A stretch of 60,692 bases of DNA from Chloroflexota bacterium. Lineage in GTDB: Bacteria; Chloroflexota; Chloroflexia; Chloroflexales; Roseiflexaceae. Within the stretch, counting starts at the first letter, position 1; every line of letters begins with the position of its first letter. Below the pieces are notes generated by a model. That model was not told the DNA's origin. It worked only from the letters and a program-made list of their open reading frames with translations, and ran no database searches. The stretch covers positions 1 through 60,692 of the forward strand of contig JAGWYG010000011.1 of assembly GCA_018969485.1 (NCBI GenBank), written 5' to 3'. A program made the translations under genes and the position numbers. Below are positions 9,710 through 18,733 of this stretch, piece by piece.

Positions 9710-9772
9710 CGCGTCACTCCCGGGCATCTGCCATGCCGGCGCCCACCGGCCGGCCACCCCACATCAGCGGCG

Positions 9773-10240
9773 TCAGCCAGGCGCCAGCCCGGCGAGCAGG
9801 CGCGACGCCTGGCGCAGCACCTGGCGCACCCGCTGCCGGCCGATGCGCTGCCAGGCCGCGCGCAGCGTAAACCAGCGCACCCGCACGATCGCTTCGGCAG
9901 CATTCGGCGACAGCACCGCGTCCAGCGCCCGCACCAGAAAGTACGTCACCTGCTTCTCGCGCGGCGGCCGGCGCCGCGGCGTCACGTAGCGCACGCGGGC
10001 CACCTCCGCCTGAACGGCGCCGTGCACCCCAGTCTCCTCGGCCACCTCGCGCAGCACCGCGTCCTCGGCCGTCTCGCCGCGCTTGATCCGCCCCTTGGGC
10101 AGCGTCCAGAGCCCGGTGCGCTTGCGGATCAGCAGCACGGCAGTGTATCCCGCGGCCGCCTGGCGATACACCACCGCGCCGGCGGCACGGATCGGCCGGC
10201 CAGACCCGGTTGGGCGCAACAGCTCTGCCGCGTCGCTCAC
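9773..10240 (-). CDS. NUDIX hydrolase
   Basis: Hydrolase of nucleoside-diphosphate-linked substrates. The 155-residue protein contains a complete Nudix box, beginning GRIKRGETAEDAV and ending LREVAEETGV, with the metal-binding REVAEE core. LWTLPKG directly precedes it. The C-terminal basic region (RIGRQRVRQVLRQA) is unusual but short. The start is a GTG at 10240 with GAGGAG about 9 nt upstream. It follows gyrA by 12 nt and probably belongs to its transcript. Substrate is unknown. Confidence 0.88.
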   Translation of the reverse strand: MSDAAELLRPTGSGRPIRAAGAVVYRQAAAGYTAVLLIRKRTGLWTLPKGRIKRGETAEDAVLREVAEETGVHGAVQAEVARVRYVTPRRRPPREKQVTYFLVRALDAVLSPNAAEAIVRVRWFTLRAAWQRIGRQRVRQVLRQASRLLAGLAPG

Positions 10241-10252
10241 CGCCGCAACTCC

Positions 10253-12745
10253 TCACGCCTCGTCGGATGCCGGCGCCGGCGCTTCGAGGCCAATCAGCAC
10301 GCGCTCGCTCCGCCCTTCCTCCTCGTCGGGCTCGTCAGTACACAAGCCAGCCAGCCGATCGCCCTTGCCGACATTCAGGATCGTCACGCCCTGGGTGATC
10401 CGGCCGAGTTGCGAGATACCGGCGACGCTGGTGCGCATCACGATGCCCGCTGCGGTGATCAGGGTGAGCAGCATGTCGGGGCCGACCACCCGTGCCACCG
10501 CGACGCGGTCGCGGTCGCGCAGCTTGATGGTGATCACGCCGCCGGTCGCACGCCCCTTCACCGGGTACTGCTCGAGTGGCGTCTGCTTGCCAAACCCCTG
10601 CGCCGTCACGACCAGCAGCGTCATGCCGGCGTGCACCAGATCCATGCCGACGACCTCATCGGCGGCGTCGAGATTGATGCCATTCACGCCGACCGCCGGC
10701 CGCCCCATCTGGCGCACCTGATGCTGGGCGAAACGGATCGTCTGCCCCAATGCCGTCGTCATGAGGATATCCTCGTGGCCGTGGCTCAAGGTCACCCAGC
10801 CGAGCAGGTCGCCGTCCTCGAGGCCGATGGCGATCAGGCCGTTTGAGCGCACCTGGGCATACTCGCGCAGCAGGGTGCGCTTGATCTTGCCACGGCGCGT
10901 CGCCATCACCAGGTACTCGGCCTTGTCGAAATCGGGGACGGCCAGCACCGTCGTGACCAGTTCGCCGGGCTCGAGGGCGATCAGGTTGACCAGCGGCAGC
11001 CCGCGGGCAGTGCGGCTGGTGTCGGGCACCTCGTGGGCCTTGAGTTGGTAGACCTTGCCGCGATCGGTAAAGAACAGCAGATCGTCGAGCGAGTTGCACG
11101 CCAGAATGTGCCGCACCACGTCCTGCTCGCGCGTCGGTGCGCCGATGATGCCGCGCCCGCCGCGGCGCTGGGTCCGGTAGATATCGGGCGACTGACGTTT
11201 GATGTAGCCGCGGTCCGTCAGAGTGATCAATATCGAGACATCAGGCACCAGGTCTTCGTCGCTCAGGTCGCCGGTGGCATCGGGAACGATGCGGGTGCGC
11301 CGGCCGTCGCCGTACTTCTGGCGCAGCATGCCCAGGTCGTCCTTGATCAGGTGCGCGACGCGCCGCGGGTTGGCCAGGATGTCCTCGAGTTCGGCGATGG
11401 TCCGGATGACGGTGGCATATTCCTCGTCGATCTTCTGCCGCTCAAGCGCCGCCAGCCGGCGCAGTTGCAGATCGAGGATGGCCTGGGATTGCAGATCGCT
11501 CAGCCCGAAGAATTCCATCAGGTTGGTGCGGGCACGTTCGGCCGACTCGGCATTGCGGATCGTCTGGATGATCGCGTCGAGGCGATCGATGGCGATTTTC
11601 AGGCCCTCGAGGATGTGGGCGCGGGCACGGGCGCGCTCGAGATCAAAACTGGTGCGACGCCGGATGACATCGCGCCGGTGGTCGATGTATTCCTGTAACA
11701 GGCGCTTGAGCGTCAGCAGCCGCGGCTGCATGCCCCGCTCGACCAGCGCCAGCATGTTGACGCCGAAGGTCGTCTGCATCTGGGTGTGCTTGAACAGCGC
11801 ATTGAGCACCTTCTTGGGCTGGCCATCCTGTTTGAGGATGATGACCAGCCGCATGCCGTTGCGGTCGCTCTCGTCGCGCACATCACGGATGCCCTCGACC
11901 TTGCGCTCCTTTGCCAGTTCGGCGATGCGCTCCTGGAGCCGCGCCTTGTTGACCTGGTAGGGCAATTCGGTGACGACGACGTGGAACGCGCCACGCGCGG
12001 CTTCTTCGATGTGGGCGCGCGCGCGTAGCGTGATGTGCCCGCGACCGGTCGCGTAGGCGTTCTTGATGCCTTCGTCGCCCAGGATGATGCCGGCGGTGGG
12101 AAAGTCGGGGCCGGGCAGGAATTGCATCAGATCCTCGGTGCTGGCGTCCGGGTTGTCGATCAGATGCACCAGCGCCTGGCAGACTTCGCCGAGGTTGTGG
12201 GGTGGAATGTTGGTGGCCATGCCGACGGCGATGCCGCTGGCGCCGTTGAGCAGCAGGTTGGGCAGCCGCGATGGCAGCACCGTCGGTTCGCGGTAGGTGC
12301 CGTCGAAGTTGTCACGAAAGTCGACGGTGTCACGCTCGATGTCGAGCAGCATCTCCTCGGCGATCGGCGTGAGCCGGCACTCGGTATAACGCATCGCTGC
12401 CGGTGGGTCGCCGTCGACGCTGCCGTAGTTGCCTTGCCCGTCGACCAGCGGGTAACGGATGTTCCAGGGTTGCGCCAGCCGGACGAGCGCATCGTAGACC
12501 GACTGGTCGCCGTGAGGGTGCATCTTGCCGAGGATGTCGCCGACAATACGCGCACACTTCTTGTAGGGCAGATTGGCGCGCAATCCCAGATCCCACATGC
12601 CGTAGAGGATGCGCGTCTGGACCGGCTTGAGACCGTCGCGGGCATCGGGCAGGGCACGCGAGATGATTACACTCATGGCGTAGTCGAGGTAGGCCGTTCG
12701 CATTTCGTCGGTGATGTTGCGTGGCCTGATGATCCCGATCTCCAT
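10253..12745 (-). CDS. gyrA: DNA gyrase subunit A
   Basis: Breakage-reunion subunit of DNA gyrase, 830 residues. It has the N-terminal winged-helix/tower region with catalytic Tyr120 in MRYTE, the HPHGD segment (76-80), and a C-terminal beta-pinwheel of repeated blades. The GyrA-box [10 protein letters not shown] is present, which supports gyrase over topoisomerase IV. The position equivalent to E. coli Ser83 of the quinolone-resistance region is Gln81 ([10 protein letters not shown]). The ATG at 12745 has GAGGAG 7 nt upstream. A consensus promoter and a palindrome lie about 80-120 nt upstream. Confidence 0.96.
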   Translation of the reverse strand: MEIGIIRPRNITDEMRTAYLDYAMSVIISRALPDARDGLKPVQTRILYGMWDLGLRANLPYKKCARIVGDILGKMHPHGDQSVYDALVRLAQPWNIRYPLVDGQGNYGSVDGDPPAAMRYTECRLTPIAEEMLLDIERDTVDFRDNFDGTYREPTVLPSRLPNLLLNGASGIAVGMATNIPPHNLGEVCQALVHLIDNPDASTEDLMQFLPGPDFPTAGIILGDEGIKNAYATGRGHITLRARAHIEEAARGAFHVVVTELPYQVNKARLQERIAELAKERKVEGIRDVRDESDRNGMRLVIILKQDGQPKKVLNALFKHTQMQTTFGVNMLALVERGMQPRLLTLKRLLQEYIDHRRDVIRRRTSFDLERARARAHILEGLKIAIDRLDAIIQTIRNAESAERARTNLMEFFGLSDLQSQAILDLQLRRLAALERQKIDEEYATVIRTIAELEDILANPRRVAHLIKDDLGMLRQKYGDGRRTRIVPDATGDLSDEDLVPDVSILITLTDRGYIKRQSPDIYRTQRRGGRGIIGAPTREQDVVRHILACNSLDDLLFFTDRGKVYQLKAHEVPDTSRTARGLPLVNLIALEPGELVTTVLAVPDFDKAEYLVMATRRGKIKRTLLREYAQVRSNGLIAIGLEDGDLLGWVTLSHGHEDILMTTALGQTIRFAQHQVRQMGRPAVGVNGINLDAADEVVGMDLVHAGMTLLVVTAQGFGKQTPLEQYPVKGRATGGVITIKLRDRDRVAVARVVGPDMLLTLITAAGIVMRTSVAGISQLGRITQGVTILNVGKGDRLAGLCTDEPDEEEGRSERVLIGLEAPAPASDEA

Positions 12746-12821
12746 CGCATGCTCCTCAGTCGCCGGGTGGCGCAGCCGTGACGGCACCCGGTCGACAGTT
12801 CAATTGCTGGTGTAACACTTC

Positions 12822-12867
12822 ATTATACCGCGGGGAGCGTGGTTTGTCCACTGAAATGCGGACAAAC
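12822..12867 (-). promoter_or_regulatory. gyrA promoter overlapped by an 8-bp palindrome
   Basis: On the minus strand TGGACA (12845-12850) and TATAAT (12822-12827) are 17 nt apart. A perfect inverted repeat with 8-nt arms, GTTTGTCC (12842-12849) and GGACAAAC (12860-12867), 10 nt apart, covers the -35. It has no following T-run, so it fits an operator better than a terminator. Confidence 0.75.
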
Positions 12868-12870
12868 GTT

Positions 12871-13635
12871 CTATCTGGAGGGTGGGATATCGGTGGGCGG
12901 GCTGATGCCGGCACGCTGCCCGGCTGACGGCAGCCCACGCACTGCCACCGGACCAAAGCCGAGGTAATCGCATGCGGTGAGCTGATAGTATACCCCGGCG
13001 ACGCGGCCTTGCGTCGCGGTGGCCCAGTCGTCCGGACGATGCAGATGGCCATAGACGCAGGCGACCGCGCCGGCGGCGGCGATCCGCTCCGAGAAGGCGG
13101 TCGGTCGCCCGGAGACGAATGGCGGGAAGTGGAGCATCACGATGATCGGCAGCACGCCGTCGGCGAGGCGCCGGGCATCGGCGAGCGCGGCATCGAGCCG
13201 TACGATCTCGCGCTCGTAGTACGACCGGTCGCGGCTCTCCTGAAAGCCCGGCGTGTCGGGGGTCGTCCACCCGCGGCAGCCGCAGATGACGACGCCGTCG
13301 TGCCGCGCAGCATCGGCCTCGCGCAGGCTGATGCCTGGTGGCATCATGCGCCGCGTGCGCCGCGTGCGCTCGGCGCTCCACCAGTAGTCGTGGTTGCCGC
13401 GCGAAATGATCTTGCGCCCCGGCAGCGCGTCGATCCAGCGCAGGTCCTCAAGCGCGTCGTCGAGTTTCATCGCCCACGAGATATCGCCGGCGATCAGGAC
13501 CAGATCGTCGTCGGCGACCCGCTCGCGCCACGCCCGGGCGATGCGCGTGCTGTGATCGCGCCAGCGCGCGCCGAAGATGTCCATCGGCTTGGGGCGGGCG
13601 TGCGACAGGTGCAGATCGGCGAGGGCCCAGATCAT
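12871..13635 (-). CDS. Calcineurin-like metallophosphoesterase
   Basis: Predicted phosphohydrolase of 254 residues with the full set of metal-binding signatures: ALADLHLSH at the N-terminus, IAGDISWAMK, RGNHDYWW, MLHFPP and YGHLHRPDD. This pattern fits the YkuE/COG1768 type of small phosphoesterases; the substrate is unknown. The gene lies 42 nt after the sigma-factor gene on the same strand, and its stop abuts the gyrA promoter palindrome. Confidence 0.87.
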   Translation of the reverse strand: MIWALADLHLSHARPKPMDIFGARWRDHSTRIARAWRERVADDDLVLIAGDISWAMKLDDALEDLRWIDALPGRKIISRGNHDYWWSAERTRRTRRMMPPGISLREADAARHDGVVICGCRGWTTPDTPGFQESRDRSYYEREIVRLDAALADARRLADGVLPIIVMLHFPPFVSGRPTAFSERIAAAGAVACVYGHLHRPDDWATATQGRVAGVYYQLTACDYLGFGPVAVRGLPSAGQRAGISPPTDIPPSR

Positions 13636-13677
13636 GGCGTGGATGGGCGCGGCATCCGCTCGGGGCGGATGCGCGCG

Positions 13678-14835
13678 TCACTCGAGGTAGCCACGCAGCC
13701 CATGGCCGTAGTAGGGATGTCGCAGCTTGCGCAGCACGCGCGCCTCGATCTGCCGGATGCGCTCGCGCGTGATGCCAAACTCGCGCCCGACTTCCTCGAG
13801 GGTGCGGTAATGACCATCGTGCAGGCCATAGCGCAGCTGGATGATGCGCCGCTCGCGCTCGGGCAGCTTCTGGAGCACGATCTCGATCTGCTCGCGCAGA
13901 ATGTGATTCGATGCGCTCTCCATCGGCGTCGCCTCACGGCCGTCCTCGATGAAATCCGCGAGGACCGAGTCGCCCTCGGTGCCCACTGGCGTCTCGAGCG
14001 AGATCGTCTGTCGGGCAGCCTCGAGGACGCGGCGCACCTTCTCGGCGGGAATGGCGAGATCCTCGGCGATCTCCTCGGGGGTCGGATCGCGCCCGGTGGC
14101 TTGCTGGATGCGACTGCTCGATCGCATCACCCGGTTGATCGTCTCGCCGACATGCACCGGCAGTCGGATCGTCCGGCTCTGGTCGGCGATCACCCGGGTG
14201 ATCGCCTGGCGGATCCACCACGTCGCGTACGTGGAGAACTTGAAACCGCGCCGGTAGTCAAACTTCTCGGTGGCTCGCATCAGCCCGATGTTGCCCTCCT
14301 GGATGAGGTCGAGCAACGACATGCCGCGGCCGATGTACTTTTTGGCAATCGATACGACGAGGCGCAGGTTCGATTGAATCAGCCGCTCGCGTGCCAGCAG
14401 GCCATCCTGCACGAGCCGCGCGAGCTGGACGCGCTCGGCGGGGCTGCAGGTGGCTACCGTTTCGAGTGCGACGTGCGCCTGCTCGCCGCGCTCGAGTTGC
14501 TGTGCCAGGATGATCTCTTCCTGTGCGGTCAGCAGGCTGACGCGACCGATCTCGCGCAAATAGACGCGTACCGGGTCGTCGATGCCGACCTGTTCGGCAT
14601 CAAGGTCGGTATCAATGTCGGTGTCGTGTGAATCATCACTGGCGAGCAATGCGTCGTTGGCCGCGCTGAGCAACGCACTGATATCGATCGCGACCGCTCC
14701 GTTCCGCCCTTCGGTCGGTTCGGTTGGATCGCCGTGCTCGTTCAGGTAGGAAGGGTACGCGTGGCTGGACGCAAGACCAGTGGTCGGGGAGTCTCCACAC
14801 GCAGCCGTGAGCGGGTCTCGAGACTTTGTCACCAC
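13678..14835 (-). CDS. rpoD: Primary RpoD/SigA-family sigma factor, GTG start
   Basis: Sigma factor that directs RNA polymerase to housekeeping promoters. Region 1.2 is [12 protein letters not shown]. Regions 2.1-2.4 include [29 protein letters not shown] and [13 protein letters not shown]. Region 3 includes [12 protein letters not shown], and region 4.2 includes [19 protein letters not shown]. No ATG occurs before region 2, and the promoter at 14877-14905 excludes the longer frame to 15066. The start is therefore one of two adjacent GTG codons at 14835 and 14832, giving about 385 residues. The short region 1 and the acidic [14 protein letters not shown] stretch resemble SigA-type group 1 or 2 factors; which group cannot be fixed without the genome. 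Confidence 0.9.
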   Translation of the reverse strand: MVTKSRDPLTAACGDSPTTGLASSHAYPSYLNEHGDPTEPTEGRNGAVAIDISALLSAANDALLASDDSHDTDIDTDLDAEQVGIDDPVRVYLREIGRVSLLTAQEEIILAQQLERGEQAHVALETVATCSPAERVQLARLVQDGLLARERLIQSNLRLVVSIAKKYIGRGMSLLDLIQEGNIGLMRATEKFDYRRGFKFSTYATWWIRQAITRVIADQSRTIRLPVHVGETINRVMRSSSRIQQATGRDPTPEEIAEDLAIPAEKVRRVLEAARQTISLETPVGTEGDSVLADFIEDGREATPMESASNHILREQIEIVLQKLPERERRIIQLRYGLHDGHYRTLEEVGREFGITRERIRQIEARVLRKLRHPYYGHGLRGYLE

Positions 14836-14876
14836 CTCACCAGCCTTTTCGTGTCGCGGGCTCGTCTGGTGAGTGC

Positions 14877-14905
14877 AATATATCACAAAACCGTCACTTC
14901 GGCAA
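14877..14905 (-). promoter_or_regulatory. Sigma-70 promoter of the sigma-factor gene
   Basis: On the minus strand TTGCCG (14900-14905) and TATATT (14877-14882) are 17 nt apart. The predicted transcript starts about 35 nt before the GTG start. This fixes the N-terminus of the gene well inside the longer open frame. Confidence 0.7.
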
Positions 14906-15028
14906 ATCGGGCGTCCGGCTGCGCAGCGCGCAGCATGCGTCGACCGTGCCCGGCCGGCTGCCTCCCGCCGGGAGGCCGGTCGCCGGCGGGAGGGCTGATC
15001 GTCCCAGAGGCCTGGGGCAGCAGCGGCA

Positions 15029-16078
15029 TCACTGGCTGAGCGGCACGCGCCGATGACCGCCGGCATGCGACTCGAGGATGCCCAGCATGATGTCGACGGT
15101 CTTGCGCGCCTCGCGCCCGGACGATACCAGGTCGCCGCCGTGTTCGAGCACCCGGATCAGTTCGCTCACCGCACCAAGCTGGTAGGCGGCCATGTAGTGA
15201 TCGTGTGGCACGCTGGTGCGCGACCACTGGCCATGATCGCCGACCTGGACGACGACGAGGCTGCCGTCGGTGACTTCGATGCGGGCCGAATCGCAGAACA
15301 GATCGAACTGAATCCCGGCGAACGGCGTCTTCATGCTATGGTAGAAGGCGCGGACACCATTCGCGAAGTGCACATAGGCCGATGCTGCCGGATCGGTGGC
15401 CGGATCGTGCCCACCATCGCTCTGATATGCGGTGTAGTGATCAAAGCCCGGCTCGAGGTCGGCGATGACCCATGCCGGATCCGAGGCGGCGAATGCGCAC
15501 ATGATGTCGATGACGTGGGTGCCGTTGCGGAACAGCATGGCGCGCGGGCCGACCATCTGGCAGTGGATGGCGCGCAGTGCGCCGTAGCGCCCGCTGCGCA
15601 CCAACTGCTGGGCACGGGTATAGATCGGCGACCAGCGGCGGGTGTGCTCGATCGACAGCAGCACGCCGTGCGCTTCGGCAGCGGCGATCATGCGATCGGC
15701 GTCGGCGCGGGTTGTCGCGATCGGCTTCTCGCAGAGGATCGCGCGGGCACCGCTGGCGGCCGCCGCGACGGTGATGTCGGCATGGAGATGGTCGGGCGTG
15801 CAGACGCTGACCAGATCGAGACGCTCGTCGGCGAGGAGTGCGCGATAGTCGGTGTAGCCACGCACCTCCGGCCAGACATCGCGCCATGTCTGCTGAAACT
15901 GGGCGATCATCGCCGGGCGAACATCACAGACGGCGACGACGGCTGCCTGGGGGTGCCGGTGATAGGCGGCGGCGTGCGAGCCGGGCATCGCGCCGGCGAG
16001 CGGCACATCGCCCGGCTCGGTGGGCCGGCGCGCGGCGATTCCGGTCAGACCGATGATTGCGGCAGCGTAGTTTGGCAT
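15029..16078 (-). CDS. Gfo/Idh/MocA-family oxidoreductase
   Basis: NAD(P)-dependent sugar or inositol oxidoreductase-like protein, 349 residues. The N-terminal Rossmann half includes [24 protein letters not shown] and the family EKP motif ([15 protein letters not shown]). The C-terminal half contains [11 protein letters not shown], the usual position of the catalytic His/Asp region. The N-terminus ([19 protein letters not shown]) carries an insertion before the usual glycine-rich loop, so cofactor binding may be altered. The ATG at 16078 has only a weak AGGA upstream. It is divergent from the secreted protein at 16190. Confidence 0.85.
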   Translation of the reverse strand: MPNYAAAIIGLTGIAARRPTEPGDVPLAGAMPGSHAAAYHRHPQAAVVAVCDVRPAMIAQFQQTWRDVWPEVRGYTDYRALLADERLDLVSVCTPDHLHADITVAAAASGARAILCEKPIATTRADADRMIAAAEAHGVLLSIEHTRRWSPIYTRAQQLVRSGRYGALRAIHCQMVGPRAMLFRNGTHVIDIMCAFAASDPAWVIADLEPGFDHYTAYQSDGGHDPATDPAASAYVHFANGVRAFYHSMKTPFAGIQFDLFCDSARIEVTDGSLVVVQVGDHGQWSRTSVPHDHYMAAYQLGAVSELIRVLEHGGDLVSSGREARKTVDIMLGILESHAGGHRRVPLSQ

Positions 16079-16189
16079 CGGGGATCCTGATGCAGGATGG
16101 TGCGACGCTTCGTTGCGGCGCCCGGCCACCACGCCGGGGCGCGGCCAGTATACGACGTCGGGGCAATGCATGCCAGAGATGAGGACGTG

Positions 16190-18304
16190 ATGGTCGGAAG
16201 CACGGCACGGTGGGCCCGGCTGGCGGGGGTCGTCAGCCTCATCATGATCGGTGCGCTGGCTGCCATGTGGTTTGTGCCACAGCGCGGCCTGACGCCCCCC
16301 GATGAGCAACCGCGTGATGTCATCGGGACTGCATCGCAGTCGCCGATCGGAACGAACGTCGGCAAACTGGGGTCGCCCGAGATGCTCTGGCTGGTCGATC
16401 AACGACCGACTGCGGGCAACTGGCTGACGCAATGCGATGAGTCGTGCGGCTACACCTGGGATACCGGCGAGCAGCGCGATCTGGTGCTGGACGAGCACGG
16501 CTGGGTGGTCTCGTTCGGCAACCGGCCAGGCCGGCGCTTCACACATGTGGCCCTGGCCCTGTTCAATGGTGCTGGACGGACGTTACCCGCAGGTGATTGG
16601 GTCATCCGCTATGATGGACGCGCCCAGATCGATTACGATTTCGCGCCGTTCGCGGTGCCGGTATCGCGCAGCCCGGGGCGCGATGTGATCCGCATCACGC
16701 CCGAACACGACTCGTTGCTGCGCATCCGGATCAGCCAGATCGATCCTGCCAACCATCTGCGCAACCTGCGGGTGCTGCCGCCCGGCGGGATCTGTGGCGA
16801 TTCGCCGTTTGCCTATGCGGCCGGCGCCGCCGACTGCCCCGCCGGCACGTTTCATGCGTTCGAGCAGCTCGGCGATGCGCTGCGTTTCCATCCGCTCCTG
16901 CTGCGCGCGCTGCAGCCATACCGCACGCTGCGGTTCATGCAGTTTCAGGGTACGGTCGAGGTGCTCGACGCCGAGCCGTGGGCCAGGCGCAGCCGTGTCG
17001 AGGACGCGCTGTGGGGTGATGGCTGGACCAGGATTCCGCCGATCGAGCTGATCTTCGAGGTGTCGAACCTGCTGGGCGCCGAACCATGGGTGAATATGCC
17101 GTACTGGGCCGACGATGCGTATGTCCGCGCGTTCGCCCGGCTTGCGCGCGAACAACTGGTGACGACGCTGCCGATCTGGGTCGAGTATTCCAACGAGGTC
17201 TGGAATGGTGCCTATCCCTTCTCGCTGTCGGGAAACCAGATCGAGGCATGGGCGGTTGCGCGCTGGCCGGGCGACACGTTCAACGGTGAACCGATCTCGC
17301 GCTTCACCAAACGCATGAACTATGTGGGGATGCGCTCGGCACAAATCTGCGCGATCTGGCGTGAAGTCTGGGGAGCGGACGCGGAGCGTGTGCGCTGTGT
17401 GATGCCCGGCGGGCCGTTCGGGTTCGCCGGGAGCGAAGCGCTGGCGTGCCCGCTGTATGCCGCCGAACGCGGCGGCCAGTCGTGCGCGGCGCAGATGTCG
17501 GCGCTGGCGGTTGCGCCGTATTTCGGCGGCTACATCAGCGATCTGCCGGCGAGCCAGGGCGGCCACTTCGAACAGCTGCGCACATGGATCAGGAGCCCGA
17601 ATGGTGGGCTCGATGAGCTCTTCGAAGAGCTTCGGACCGGCTCGCTGCTCGATTCGCCCGACGCGCCGGACGGGGCGATCGCGGCGGCGATGGCGATTGC
17701 CGCCGAGAACCGTGCGGTCGCGCAGCGCTATGGGATCATGCTGGTGGCCTATGAGGCCGGTCAGCACCTGACGCCGGTGTCGCCGCTGGGCACGTCGTGC
17801 GACGACTGGAATGCCGATCCGGGATGCCCGCCCTACCGCGAGATTCAGGACCTCTTCGTCGCAGCGAACCGCGATCCGCGGATGGGGCAGCTGTACCGCG
17901 ACTATCTGACCGCCTGGCGTGCCGCCGGCGGGACGCTCATGATGCATTATCAGGCGATCTTCCGACCATACGGCCGCTTCGGCTCGTGGGGTGCCCAGGA
18001 GGCGGCGACGCAGCAGGGAAGTGAGGCGGTGAAGTATCAGGCGATCCGTGCGTTCATCGCAGCAAATCCATGCTGGTGGAGCGGATGTCGTGTCGTTGCG
18101 CCACCACCGACGGTCGCGCTGCCGACGGCGACCGCGCTCCCCGGTGCGCCGACGGCGACGCCAGCGGCGCCGGGACCACCGACGGCGACCGCGCTCCCCG
18201 GTGCGCCGACGGCGACGCCAGCGGCGCCGGGGATGGTTCCAGCGCATCGCCTCGGCATACCGTTCCTGCAGGGCGCGCCGCGGGATGCGGGTATCAGCGC
18301 CTGA
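16190..18304 (+). CDS. Secreted or membrane-anchored glycoside hydrolase-like protein
   Basis: Large extracytoplasmic protein of 704 residues with a membrane segment or signal anchor at about 10-28. WVEYSNEVWN, with an Asn-Glu pair at a strand end, resembles the catalytic acid region of (beta/alpha)8 clan A glycosidases, and similar proteins are often labelled cellulose-binding. This is an analogy from motif and layout, not a firm assignment. Several cysteine pairs (CDESC, CDDWNADPGC) fit an exported protein. Near the C-terminus a Pro/Thr/Ala linker consists of two 57-bp direct repeats (about 18117-18231), followed by about 26 residues. The ATG at 16190, with GAGG upstream, was preferred to an upstream in-frame start at 16097. 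Confidence 0.6.
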   Translation: MVGSTARWARLAGVVSLIMIGALAAMWFVPQRGLTPPDEQPRDVIGTASQSPIGTNVGKLGSPEMLWLVDQRPTAGNWLTQCDESCGYTWDTGEQRDLVLDEHGWVVSFGNRPGRRFTHVALALFNGAGRTLPAGDWVIRYDGRAQIDYDFAPFAVPVSRSPGRDVIRITPEHDSLLRIRISQIDPANHLRNLRVLPPGGICGDSPFAYAAGAADCPAGTFHAFEQLGDALRFHPLLLRALQPYRTLRFMQFQGTVEVLDAEPWARRSRVEDALWGDGWTRIPPIELIFEVSNLLGAEPWVNMPYWADDAYVRAFARLAREQLVTTLPIWVEYSNEVWNGAYPFSLSGNQIEAWAVARWPGDTFNGEPISRFTKRMNYVGMRSAQICAIWREVWGADAERVRCVMPGGPFGFAGSEALACPLYAAERGGQSCAAQMSALAVAPYFGGYISDLPASQGGHFEQLRTWIRSPNGGLDELFEELRTGSLLDSPDAPDGAIAAAMAIAAENRAVAQRYGIMLVAYEAGQHLTPVSPLGTSCDDWNADPGCPPYREIQDLFVAANRDPRMGQLYRDYLTAWRAAGGTLMMHYQAIFRPYGRFGSWGAQEAATQQGSEAVKYQAIRAFIAANPCWWSGCRVVAPPPTVALPTATALPGAPTATPAAPGPPTATALPGAPTATPAAPGMVPAHRLGIPFLQGAPRDAGISA
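18117..18231 (+). repeat. Two 57-bp direct repeats coding a PT/AP linker
   Basis: Two nearly identical 57-bp units each encode 19 residues ending GAPTATPAAPG. They lie inside the C-terminal linker of the glycosidase-like protein and keep the reading frame. Confidence 0.85.
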
Positions 18305-18615
18305 CGAGCTGTGCCGCATGACCGGGCAGACGCCACCATGGCGCACGCCGGATTGGCGCACGCGCGCCGAGCATCGTGGGCGCGGGGCACCCGGCGCGCG
18401 TGGCACCGGCTACCGGGATGCTGGTCACCGGCGCGCGGGCGCGGCACCATGCGTTCTGCGCCGAGACCAGGCCCCGATGCCGCATGGCACACGCCGGGCG
18501 GGTGCGCCTGTCGTGGCGCGCCCGCCGCCCGCGGTCGTGGAGATGTGGATATGCCGCCGGAGCACAGGCCGGCGTGCCCGCCGACCCGCGCTCCGCGGAT
18601 GACCGCGGCGATGGG
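18305..18615. other. Intergenic region between convergent genes
   Basis: This 311-bp stretch separates the stop of the secreted protein from the stop of radC exon 4 on the opposite strand. No gene, terminator with a T-run or repeat could be supported; the open frames here show no homology I recognise. Confidence 0.6.
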
Positions 18616-18677
18616 CTACCAGCGCCCGATGCCGCGTTCACGCAAGCTCACATACCGATTCGCTCCGATCACAATGT
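18616..18677 (-). CDS. radC: radC exon 4 (C-terminus)
   Basis: Sixty-two nt directly after the 3' end of intron C. The last base of exon 3 (C) plus AC from this exon makes the His codon. The exon then reads IVIGANRYVSLRERGIGRW and a TAG stop, which is the standard RadC C-terminus. This segment is not an independent gene; it makes sense only as the final exon. Confidence 0.9.
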
Positions 18678-18733
18678 GTCGAGTAGGCACAGAGCGCGGT
18701 GCGTGGTGGTACACGCCCGTCTCTCCATACCCC

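Noticed and set aside
14836-15066. N-terminal extension of the sigma factor
   Set aside because: A promoter lies inside it at 14877-14905, and the extension has no sigma-factor homology.
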